Assembly (NCBI RefSeq): GCF_040436345.1
Contig: NC_133221.1
Coordinates: 21,958,665-22,022,664 of the forward strand
Length of the DNA: 64,000 nucleotides
Origin: Pagrus major
Lineage: Eukaryota; Chordata; Actinopteri; Spariformes; Sparidae
Direction of reading: 5' to 3'
In this document: positions 55,735-64,000 of the stretch, piece after piece
Layout of the letters: the number at the start of each line of letters is the position of its first letter
Numbering within the stretch: position 1 is the first letter of the stretch
Made by a program: the position numbers and the translations under genes
Notes under the pieces: generated by a model
Seen by the model: only the letters and a program-made list of their open reading frames with translations
Database searches by the model: none
What the model was told of the DNA's origin: nothing

Positions 55735-55796
55735 TGTGGGAACCCCAGCCCTGCCTGAGCCACATGGCTTTGTTATGCTAATGACTGGGTATAAAA
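55735..55796 (+). promoter_or_regulatory. core promoter of her gene 2: Su(H)/RBPJ site, SOX-POU-like composite, TATA box
   Basis: TGTGGGAA (55735-55742) is a consensus Su(H) site. CTTTGTTATGCTAAT (55768-55782) differs at one base from the canonical SOX-OCT composite. TATAAAA (55790-55796) lies 55 bp from the Su(H) site, the same spacing as in her gene 1. Confidence 0.7.
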
Positions 55797-55872
55797 TGAG
55801 GAGCAGCTCCCCCATAGACATCAGAGCTAACACTGCCGTCCAGAAGAAGCTGCTCACTTCACCTGCACAGAC

Positions 55873-56467
55873 ATGGCTCCCTGCTCCACCAACTACTCCT
55901 CTGTTCACCACATCAGGATCTCTGAGAGAGACAACATCAAAGTGAGTACAGGAGGGCATTTTGAGGCTTTTGCATCGTGCAGTACAGATGTCTGATTGTT
56001 TATTGCTGAATTTGAATCATAAGCTCACCTGCCTGTCTCCTCTCCCACAGTTGAGAAAACCCGTTGTGGAGAAAATGCGCAGAGATCGCATCAACACCTG
56101 CATCGAGCAGCTCAAGATGATCCTGGAGAAGGAGTTCCACAAACAGGAGCCCAACTCCAAGCTGGAGAAAGCCGACATCTTGGAGATGACTGTGAGCTTC
56201 CTGAGGCAGCAGCTGCAGCCAGGCCTCCGTCACAGCACAGACTACAACCAAGGCTACTCTCACTGCTGGAGGGACTCTGTGCACTTCCTCTCTGCAGGAT
56301 CCAACACAGAGGCCTCCGTCACTCCTCTGCTGGGCATCCAGCAGCAGCAGAAGCAGCACCATCAGGCCCAGAGAACCAGCAGCTCCTCCACAGTCTGCTC
56401 CACCCTCAGGCCCACCATGCTGCAGGACAGCAGCAGCAGCAGAGGCCCCGTGTGGAGGCCCTGGTAG
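55873..56467 (+). CDS. hes5-like: HES5-like bHLH-Orange repressor (her gene 2), 161 aa
   Basis: Exons: 55873-55941 (starting MAPCSTNYSS, donor GTGAGT) and 56051-56467 (acceptor CTCTCCCACAG). Domains: basic region with proline (LRKPVVEKMRRDRIN), helix-loop-helix (CIEQLKMILEKEF; LEKADILEMTVSFL), Orange domain (GYSHCWRDSVHFLSAG), a Gln/His-rich then Ser-rich linker and C-terminal WRPW. The MTVSFLRQQL and SHCWRDS features recall the teleost her15 type, but orthology is not proven. Function by family: nuclear repressor that keeps neural progenitors undifferentiated under Notch. The start was chosen as the first ATG after the TATA box, 77 bp downstream of it. It forms a tail-to-tail inverted duplicate with the gene at 58445-58985; their first exons encode identical residues. 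Confidence 0.94.
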
Positions 56468-56865
56468 AGACTCTGACACACAGACACTGTGAGACCTGAG
56501 GGGAGCTGCTCTCTCCCTCACTATGTAGGAAATATATTTCCAGCCTGCTTGTTCTTGGTGGGTTTCTTTATTGTCTCATCACATTGATGGACAAGTAGTA
56601 AAAGCGAAGGCTCTCACTTATTTGAAGATTGTCCTGCTTTGACTTTGATTCACATCTGATGTTTGCTTTTCCTTTTGTGTTTAAAGCTGGTTGATTTTGA
56701 GTGATGACGTTTTGGTCAAATCTTTTGAAATGACTGTTTACTCCAGTGGAGTTTATCTTTGGACTGCTTGATGTAAAGGTATATGTATCTGGCATACTGT
56801 GTTATACTGAGAATATTTCTCTTCTGTGTTGAATTATCTATGCCAAATTTGAAGATGATGATGAT

Positions 56866-56901
<36 letters not shown>
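56866..56901. repeat. (GT)n microsatellite
   Basis: About 18 GT units, in the probable 3' UTR of her gene 2. Confidence 0.95.
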
Positions 56902-56902
<1 letters not shown>

Positions 56903-57012
56903 ATGTGTGAGCGAACGCAGTTGGATGTCCATATTAACATTTTTTGATGGGATGTCTATTATTGATTTGCTATCACACTTTTTGGCTCTTAAACATTTGT
57001 ATGACAATTAAC

Positions 57013-57018
57013 AATAAA
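57013..57018 (+). terminator. poly(A) signal of her gene 2
   Basis: AATAAA about 546 bp after the stop codon. No better signal is closer. Confidence 0.45.
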
Positions 57019-57934
57019 AAGATACAATCATAAAAAAACATGCTGATTCCAGATTTTTTTTTTTTAATTAATGAACCAAGTATAAATACATGTATTTTTA
57101 TAGAGAATTTGAAAAGATGACTTTCCTTTTTAGATAAAGGTATTGTTCTTGGCAGCATCTTTTGGGGAAATTTTCATGAATGTCTGCTTTAAGGTCTTTT
57201 AGAGGTCAAAGGTCATGTTATGTTTGGTCCAGGACGCAAAAGATATCAGGATGTTTTCATACATACATAACACTCAAGTTCATAGGTATCATTTACACTG
57301 AGGACACTCGGCACATGTCCCCTCAACTTTGTGAAATTATCATTTTTGTCCCCATCACTAAAAGCATAATTGGTTAAAAATTGCTACTGAATTACTTGCA
57401 CCAAGAAATATTAACTAACAAATGAGATTAAAACAATTTTGAGGCACCATTATAAATGTTTTCCCCGCTGTAATTATCAACTCTAACTTCATATGATCCC
57501 CTCGTTACTTCGCCCAAAATCAAGTTGAAAGTTGTGTTCAGACTAAAATAATCTCTTTGATTTAAGCTTTATATAGGCCAAAATTAGGAAACAGGACAGC
57601 ATTTATTTTAATTCATCTAATTCAGAGCTCATTTAAAAGAAACAGATGTGCACAAGACATCAGCAAAATGTTGAACCTTGTGGACAAATAATAGTTTTGA
57701 CTAAAAACAAAAAGGTGGTTTAAAATGCTGGAGGAAAGTATCAGTTGGTATTAATTGATCCACACAGGGAAATGTGAATTTTGGCTGCAGTAAGAACTCC
57801 CAGATGGCTGGAAACAGCATCAAATGTCTAAAAATGAAACCTTGTCACCATTTCATCAGAAAACACATCTAAAATACAAAGTCATATAGCTACTTAAAGA
57901 GAAGAAAAACTACTTATACTTATTTTTTCAGTAT

Positions 57935-58107
57935 ATCTGGTTTATTAGATAGTGAGAGCTGGAGAGAGACAGGCAGGGCAGGGGAGGGAGAGTGGATGAC
58001 AAGTAGTGAAGAGCCCAGGTCAGACTTGACCCCAGGGTGCTGCTGTAGGGACTCAGCCTTGATACATGGTACACGCTCTGCCAGGTGAGCTACCAGGGTG
58101 CCCCCTT
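57935..58107 (-). mobile_element. tRNA-derived SINE downstream of her gene 3
   Basis: On the - strand the element starts near 58105 with a tRNA-like head: an A-box-like GGTAGCTCACCTGGCAGAGC and, about 60 bp later, a B-box-like GGGTCAAGTCTGACC. A pyrimidine-rich body (CTCTCCCTCCCCTGCCC) follows, then an A-rich end. This order matches the tRNA-type SINEs widespread in percomorph fishes. It lies in the 3' flank of the - strand her gene. No intact tRNA cloverleaf is formed, so it is not scored as a tRNA gene. Confidence 0.65.
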
Positions 58108-58123
58108 TCTTCCTTTATTAAAG

Positions 58124-58129
58124 GTAAAT
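58124..58129 (-). terminator. poly(A) signal of her gene 3
   Basis: AATAAA on the - strand, 316 bp after the stop and just before the SINE. Confidence 0.4.
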
Positions 58130-58444
58130 AAGTCACTATAGACATGCTCCGTAAACAAAGCTAGTTTCAAACAATTGTGACATACACTTTTAACTTCAAA
58201 ACAAGTTACATTTCACTCAATTCATATACTGTATTTGCAATTGCAAAAAGTAACAAAACATTGATAATAACCTCACTGTGAAGTATGAGGATACTGTGAT
58301 ATCATAGGTATCTTCTCATCAATGTGATGAAACACTAAAAACACTCAGTAACAACATGAATGAGCAGGCTGGAAATATATTTCCTACATAGTGAGGGAGA
58401 GAGCAGCTCCCCTCAGGTCTCACAGTGTCTGTGTGTTTGAGTCT

Positions 58445-58985
58445 CTACCAGGGCCTCCACACGGGGCCTTTGCTGCTGCTGTTGTCCTGCAGCGTGGTGG
58501 GCCTGAGGGTGGAGCAGACTGTGGATGAGTTTCTGGCTCTCTGGGCCTGATCTAGCTGCTTCTCCTGCTGAGGAGTGACGGAGTCCCTCCAGCAGTGAGA
58601 GTAGCCTTGGTTGTAGTCTGTGCTGTGACGGAGGCCCGGCTGCAGCTGCTGCCACAGGAAGCTCACAGTCATCTCCAGGATGTCTGCTTTCTCCAGCTTG
58701 GAGTTGGGCTCCTGCCTGTGGAACTCCTTCTCCAGGATCATCTTGAGCTGCTGGATGCAGCTGTTGATGCGATCTCTGCGCATTTTCTCCACAACGGGTT
58801 TTCTCAACTGTGGGAGAGGAGACAGGCGGGTGAGCTCATGATTCAAATTCAGAAATAAACAGTCAGACATCTGTACTGCACGATGCAAAAGCCTCAAAAT
58901 GCCCTCCTGTACTCACTTTGATGTTGTCTCTCTCAGAGATCCTGATGTGGTGAACAGAAGAGTAGTTGGTGGAGCAGGGAGCCAT
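58445..58985 (-). CDS. hes5-like: HES5-like bHLH-Orange repressor (her gene 3), inverted duplicate, 143 aa
   Basis: Exons: 58917-58985 and 58445-58807. Exon 1 encodes the same 23 residues as her gene 2. The bHLH is nearly identical, with Thr to Ser and Glu to Gln changes (SCIQQLKMIL) and Arg to Trp after helix 2 (VSFLWQQL). The protein ends WRPW. Compared with gene 2 it lacks 13 residues of the Orange domain (SVHFLSAGSNTEA) and 5 more in the Gln-rich linker. The frame stays open, so this is a gene rather than an obvious pseudogene, but loss of the second Orange helix may weaken dimer partner choice. Its promoter also lacks the Su(H) site of gene 2. Paralogy with gene 2 by inverted duplication is certain; retained function is not. 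Confidence 0.92.
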
Positions 58986-59061
58986 GTCTGTGCAGGTGAA
59001 GTGAGCAGCTTCTTCTGGATGCCACTGTTTGTTCTGATGTTACTGGAGGAACCAATCTTCA

Positions 59062-59088
59062 TTTTATAGTGCGTTATTAGCATAACAA
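59062..59088 (-). promoter_or_regulatory. core promoter of her gene 3: TATA box and SOX-POU-like element
   Basis: On the - strand TATAAAA occupies 59062-59068 and TTGTTATGCTAAT 59076-59088, matching her gene 2. The Su(H)-bearing stretch present in gene 2 is missing. The closest RBPJ-type match is ATGGGAA on the - strand at 59188-59194. Confidence 0.65.
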
Positions 59089-60162
59089 GCCCATGTGACT
59101 CAGGCAGGGCTGGGTTTCTAACAATTGGACACACATCAATAACTGAGCAGTGAAGCAATCACAGGCTGACCAGGAGAGATAAAACCATTCCCATCACACT
59201 GAGTATGGTATGCTGTCAGTCTCTTATCTGCTGCTGTTGGTTATCTCACACTCCAGTCACACCAGGGGACACAGGATGAATCTCCTGATGGTCTCCCAGG
59301 GAATAATTAAACAGGATTCAATGCACTGATAGCATTCAGGGAAAAGGCACTGAAAGTGCGCATTGTAATTATAAATTAAATTGCTAGTGCAGAACTGAGA
59401 CATTTCTTCAGTTTTATATTATGACAATTTGGATATATATTTATATGCATTTTGTCCTTGATAAATCTTTTAATGCTCTGTTACAAGTCACAGTTTTACA
59501 AAAACTTAAGTCTGGCTTTGAGTTCTTGACTTATTTTACAGACAATTTTACTGAAATAAACAACAAATTCCACTCTGTTAACATGCAGATTTAATGTTTT
59601 TGATTGTGATTTATTGAATTCGGAGCAATAACGTGGGCTCAAATGAGACTACTAGAGACTGTTGACTTCTGCTGGTTCCAAGCAGTGAGTGAATGAGTAA
59701 ATTCGTTTCTGCATTTGTTTAAATTTGAGGTTTGTATGGGACATCTGGGGTGTCTCATTATCGTTTTTTGGAGCCTTACTGTATCCGTCAGATCAACCAA
59801 ACTCCTCATAATACTGATCAAGGAACATTTGAGAACAATCAGGCTTTTATATTTCCACACATGTGATGATGAATATTAATTTTCCTACATGCAATGGATC
59901 AAAAAGCTTGTCAAACAAATATCCTGAGATCCTCCCCGCAGCACCTTGCTCCAGTCCTTGGTGTGCTGACAATAAAGCTCCTGCTTGTTCACCCGTGGCA
60001 CACTTCTATTGTTGACTGAGGGTATTAAGCCGTGAGTGGACGGAGAGGACTGTGGGAAAACCAAGCTCGGACTCTACTCACACATCTACTGGTCAATAGC
60101 GCTGACCTCCCAGCCACAAAAGGCCTTTTCATCTCTCCTCTCAAACAACAGCCAACAGCAGC

Positions 60163-60164
<2 letters not shown>

Positions 60165-60199
<35 letters not shown>
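60165..60199. repeat. (GT)n microsatellite
   Basis: About 17 GT units. Confidence 0.95.
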
Positions 60200-60200
<1 letters not shown>

Positions 60201-60586
60201 TGTGGTTGCACATACACACAGACACAGACACAAAACTGGCCAATTGTGCTTTTATTCGATATGCAATGAGATGTTACGTCATGCTGAAATACTGGTACTT
60301 CTTTCTGTGACCAGCTGCCACTTGTTGTCAAATCCCTGGAAATATGATCTTACCTCTTGTTTTGTTGACCCAAATAAATAAATATCTATTAACTATTAAC
60401 TATTTATAAATTATGAACATTAAATCACATATCAAAGGTCACTTTATCAAATCTAATAATCTCAAAGACTGTCCTTTCTCCAACACATAGAACACTCCAA
60501 TTGTATTTATTTATGCATTTATTCGTTGATTCATTTTCACAGACAAAGTACAATTAAAGCGTGAGTATTTGTGACAGTTCCTCGTA

Positions 60587-60605
60587 CGGCTGCCAGGGGG
60601 CGCTG
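60587..60605 (+). promoter_or_regulatory. strong CTCF-like motif
   Basis: CGGCTGCCAGGGGGCGCTG matches most positions of the vertebrate CTCF consensus on the + strand, including the AGGGGGCGCT core. It lies between the her cluster and the taste receptor gene. Confidence 0.5.
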
Positions 60606-60858
60606 TTGATTCTCTACAACAGCTCCCACACTGTTGTGTTGTGCTGTGTTGTAGTGGTAATATCTGACTGACTGGCAAGTGTCCTTGATCAATAATTCCC
60701 CTGCTGAGACTTTTCTACATGTATACTTAACTATTTACACTCAGCTGTTAGATACATTTAAAAGTGAAGCTGAACCTGTCTTGTTCCCATTATTTCACCT
60801 GGTGCACCTGCATCATTACACCTCAACTACTTTTCATCAACTGACATAATCACAAGCT

Positions 60859-63650
60859 TCATTTTTGGCTCATGGTATACATTTGAATGCAATTCTGGAA
60901 ATGGGCAGTCGTGTTCATTTCCGGCTTCAAGACAATTATATAAATTTTGGGCAGGAAGTAGCCCCAGAAGAAGGCCAGGACGCTGAAGAGTATGGCAAAC
61001 ACGTATGCGGCTATGGTAAAGGGGCCCCTGCTGATGAGGTAGAGAGTGAAGAAGCTCATCCAAGAGATCATGTACACCATGAGGCTGAAGGTGATACTCT
61101 TGGCCTCGTTGTAGTTGGCTGGCAGGTCTTTGCCCATGTAGCTGAAAGAGAAGCAGAGGATGCTGAGCACTGCTACATAACCAAGCTCAATAGCTGAACC
61201 AGGTGAGAGGGTGTTACTGCACTCCAGCACAATGCTGTCGTGGTAGAAGTCGAGATCCTGGCTTGGCTTGGGAGGGTCGATGGCCACACGGAACACAGAT
61301 ACAAGCAAGAGGGTGGCAGACACAAGGAAAATGGTGATCTCTGGCCCACTTTTTTTGGCCCACTTATCATAGGCCGGCGGCAGCTTGGATGCAAATTTAA
61401 AAATGCAGACGACCTGGAGGGAGCGCACAGTGATGCAGGCCAGGCACACAGTGAAGCTGATAATGAATAGGGGCTGCTTGAGGATGCAGGCCAGAGGCGA
61501 CGGCTGGCCAAAATGGCACAAAGAGCTCATGGCAGCGGCAGTCAGGGCTGCCAGCATCAGGAGGCAGGTGCGGCCTCCGGCGGACTTGGCCACTGGCGTG
61601 TTCAGGTTGAGCAGGAGGATTATTGCAGAGCTGGAGGTCATGAGAAGACAGCTGGCCAGAAAGACGAGCAGGGCGATGGCGAGGGGGTCATCCCAGGCGA
61701 GCAGCAGGACGGTCCTTTTCAGACACTGATCGCTGCTCGGGGGAGCCCACTCCTCTGACAGACACTGCTGGCATGTAGTGGGATCTGTGGAAGAGGAACA
61801 GCACAGAAATAAAGAGGAAAACAGGGATGTAAAAGCTGGGCTGGGTTTTTTGTTCAGGGTGATAGAATTCAAATTTAAAGGTACAGTTCACCCCAAAATC
61901 AAAAACACATATTTTCCTCTACCTGTAGTGCCATTTTTCCATCTAGATTGTTTTGGTGGGTTGATAAGTTTTGAGATATCAACCATAGAGATGTCGGCCT
62001 TCTCTCCAGTACAATAGAAGAAGATGGCAGTGAAATGTGTGGTGCTCAAAGTGCCAAAAATACATTTGAAAAACTCAACAGCAATGTCTCCTTCAAAAAG
62101 TCATGACCTGTGGATTCTCTTCAGTAACCAGGTCACTTTGAGCACCACAAGCTGTGTAGAGTGCCATCTAGTTCCATTATTTTAAAAAGAAGACAGACAT
62201 CTCTATAGCCAATATCTCTAAAACCCTGCAGCTCACACCAAAACAACTAGATGGACAAATAGCACTTCAGGTAAAAAGAAAAATGTGTACTTTTGATTTT
62301 GGGGTGAACTGTCCCTTTAACATTAGTAAGTGATCAAGGTGAAATGTTATGGTCCAGAAGAGAAAACACACAGCAGCGTGTTCTGGCCATTTGTCACATG
62401 ATGTTAGCCACAGTGACTCAATCCAAAAAGGGGTTTTGCATCCCTTTGGTGCCTGAATCAGAACATAGTGTGAGTACGTAGCACCACCTTCTGGTCAACC
62501 TCACACACAACAGCTGGAAAATACTGCTGTGATTGGTGGTTTGATCATTTCAACTAGATTTATTACTAGAATTAAAGACTTCACGAGATGAACCTTCCCT
62601 TATTGTTGGTCTTTGTCCTGACAGGCGACATGGGACATCCATCTCCTGTCAACTTTGATGCTCTTTGTCTTGCACTTAAATGTATTTTTGGATATCTTAC
62701 TACTTTGTTTTATATTTGCTGTCACACACTCACTCACCTGCACCACACACACATTTACAGGTTACAGCATATGATTCTCAATCTGTACAAATTCATTCTC
62801 TCTCTGTTTTTGTCTTTGAATATTTTTCTGGTGCTTTGGCTTTTCTCTGTGTGTCCTCATGTTACCGCTCAGATTAAGGAATGTAGCAGCGGGACAGGGC
62901 AGGCAGTCGAAGCAGCATGTGTGTTGCCCTGTCAGCAGCTTCCTGTGTCCACTTGGGCAAGGTGGAGAGCAGATGGACTTTGGCACCTAGACACAAACAG
63001 CAGGGTTTGAAAAAGAAAATACATAACTTTTACTTTATCAGATAATATCATTGAGATCAAAATCTCCAGACTCGAGAACAGAAATAAGATGAAAAAACAA
63101 GTCATGCAACACACAATCACATATATCTCTTAAAAAGTCAAAAAAGCATTTAGATTAGTCCAATGGGATGAGATGGTCAAGTTTTAATGTACTGTAATTC
63201 AGCCATTTTTATATGGTGCAGAGTCTTGGAGAGAGCAGACCTTCAAGAATTATAAGTTACAGACTGACAATAATTGAGTGCATAGGGATTCAATAACAAA
63301 TACCTCAACAACAATCTATCAAAATAGACATTTTCAGTTGCAATTTGAACTGCATTTAAAAAATGAGGAGTTTATAAGATTTACAAAAACTTTCCAATCG
63401 CTTTACTCAAAAATACTTCAGAGGGTCTTACCTGACTTGATTCTCCTGCGTTGTGCCACTCGATTAGATCAGCATTAATTGTGAGCGTAGTGGGATTTGG
63501 GCTGAAAGAGCCCACCTCTCTGACAGACCAGTTCGGCCCCCTCCAAATCCAGCAAACGATGTCATATCCTGTGGGCGGGTCACCGTTCGCATCAAAATAG
63601 ACAGAGGTGTTTTGGACAGTGAATTGCACCTGCTTGAGCCACGAGAGAAG
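60859..63650 (-). CDS. tas1r1: taste receptor type 1 member 1-like (T1R) class C GPCR, last three exons; 5' part beyond the window
   Basis: Exons: 63432-63650, 62866-62986 (121 nt) and 60859-61784 (stop TGA at 60859-60861), 421 residues in total, phase-consistent. The first encodes the end of the Venus-flytrap domain (FTVQNTSVYFDANGDPPTGY), the second the cysteine-rich domain (CSPPCPSGHRKLL; CCFDCLPCPAATFLN), the third its end (CQQCLSEEWAPP) and seven membrane helices, with class C signatures AGGRTCLLML, YMGKDLPANYNEAK and GYFLPK, ending TAHFQNCIQMYTMSQK. T1R1 pairs with T1R3 as an amino-acid receptor in taste cells. LECSN, KDLPxNYNEAK and GYFLPK favour T1R1 over T1R2 and T1R3. The human TAS1R2-UBR4 neighbourhood makes T1R2 the main alternative. 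No break is seen in the visible part. Confidence 0.88.
61875..62320. mobile_element. TTAA-flanked fold-back MITE in the last taste-receptor intron
   Basis: The element starts TTAAAGGTACAGTTCACCCC and its other end, read in reverse complement, starts TTAAAGGGACAGTTCACCCC. Similarity continues inward imperfectly for roughly 150 bp on each side (CCATCTAG, TTGTTTTGGTG and ATAGAGATGTC occur in both arms). TTAA at both ends is the target preference of piggyBac/Kolobok-type transposons. Total 446 bp, no coding capacity. It resembles fish 'Angel'-like palindromic elements. Confidence 0.85.
62479..62497 (-). promoter_or_regulatory. CTCF-like motif, reverse orientation
   Basis: The - strand reads TGACCAGAAGGTGGTGCTA, a moderate match to the CTCF consensus, opposite in orientation to 46245 and 60587. 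It lies in an intron of the taste receptor gene. Confidence 0.3.
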
Positions 63651-64000
63651 CTGTGGTGGAGAGGGAGAAGGAACATCAGTGCAGTAACACAAAAAGTGGT
63701 TCTGGGGAATGCATTTCTATACTATACAAATGATCAAAATTGATACAAACAGAACCAGAGAGATCACCTTTTTAATTCTGTTGCACCTACATTACCCGCA
63801 AGGCAACTATCAGGTTACATGCGGCTTCTTCTGGAGCCACAGAAGGCTTTAAAATATTTTTTCCACATATGCAGTAGTACTCACCAATGCCTGTAAACAC
63901 ACTTTGTGTAAATGTGTGTTTACAGTGTAACATTTCTGGAGTTACCCTTTAATGTAGTGTTTCATTCAGTCAAAGAAAAGTGGTGCAGACATGAAAGATT
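63651..64000. other. intron upstream of the visible taste-receptor exons
   Basis: No further T1R exon is visible; the large Venus-flytrap exon must lie beyond the right edge. Confidence 0.6.

Larger units (their letters stand above)
55680..56550 (+). repeat. arm 1 of the inverted her duplication
   Basis: Promoter, both exons, intron and about 80 bp of 3' UTR (to CAGCCTGCT near 56547) match 58363-59150 in inverse orientation. The arms diverge abruptly downstream of that point. Confidence 0.85.
58363..59150 (-). repeat. arm 2 of the inverted her duplication
   Basis: This is the reverse-orientation partner of 55680-56550. It is shorter because of deletions in the promoter (about 29 bp) and exon 2 (54 bp). 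About 1.8 kb of single-copy DNA separates the arms. Confidence 0.85.
59160..60858. other. intergenic region between the her cluster and the taste receptor
   Basis: No coding region is seen. It holds a (GT)n tract at 60165-60199, a CTCF-like motif at 60587-60605 and, on the - strand, an AATAAA at 60506-60511 that may end the taste receptor transcript. Confidence 0.4.

Noticed and set aside
56000-56521. 173-aa open frame on the - strand over her gene 2
   Set aside because: Antisense shadow of the bHLH exon; a similar frame appears opposite her gene 3.
58040-58105. tRNA-like A and B boxes
   Set aside because: The internal promoter belongs to a SINE; the cloverleaf is not complete and the body is SINE-like.
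60865-61758. Several + strand open frames of 76-114 aa
   Set aside because: Antisense of the receptor's membrane-domain exon.

Overview
The window is vertebrate genomic DNA, almost certainly from a teleost fish. Genes have many short exons with GT-AG introns, fish-type dispersed repeats and long dinucleotide and tetranucleotide tracts are common, and a UBR4 orthologue, HES5-type 'her' genes and a T1R taste receptor lie within 64 kb. I cannot name the species.

Positions 1-45140 (+ strand) hold nearly all of ubr4, the giant E3 ubiquitin ligase. I could place 103 consecutive coding exons from 85 to the stop at 43725-43727. Together they encode about 5,123 residues, close to the roughly 5,180 of the mammalian protein, so only the first coding exon lies upstream of the window. 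The UBR box, an acidic/Ser-rich segment with a UIM-like helix, a cysteine-rich cluster and the C-terminal hemiRING module are readable. Introns carry a hAT-type MITE with a perfect 8-bp target duplication, an antisense non-LTR retrotransposon tail, microsatellites, one GC-AG intron and three candidate frame-preserving cassette exons.

Positions 45140-47760 hold a LINE ORF2 remnant and an unrecognised two-exon gene on the - strand (86 aa, TATA box, poly(A) signal).

Positions 48000-59200 are a small HES5-like (her) cluster: one gene at 50236-50849 (+) and a tail-to-tail inverted duplicate pair at 55873-56467 (+) and 58445-58985 (-). All have the bHLH domain with the basic-region proline and end in WRPW. 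The first two promoters carry a Su(H)/RBPJ site 54-55 bp upstream of the TATA box, the arrangement expected of Notch targets. The inverted copy has lost that site through a ~29-bp deletion and has also lost part of its Orange domain, but keeps a SOX-POU-like composite element next to the TATA box.

Positions 60859-63650 (- strand) are the last three exons of a type 1 taste receptor (best match tas1r1), with a TTAA-flanked fold-back MITE in the last intron. The large extracellular exons lie beyond the window's right edge. CTCF-like motifs at 46245, 60587 and 62479 flank the her cluster. The window therefore combines a housekeeping ligase, a Notch-responsive developmental cluster and a chemosensory receptor. 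I see nothing suggesting shared function beyond chromosomal neighbourhood, and no unknown multi-gene system.
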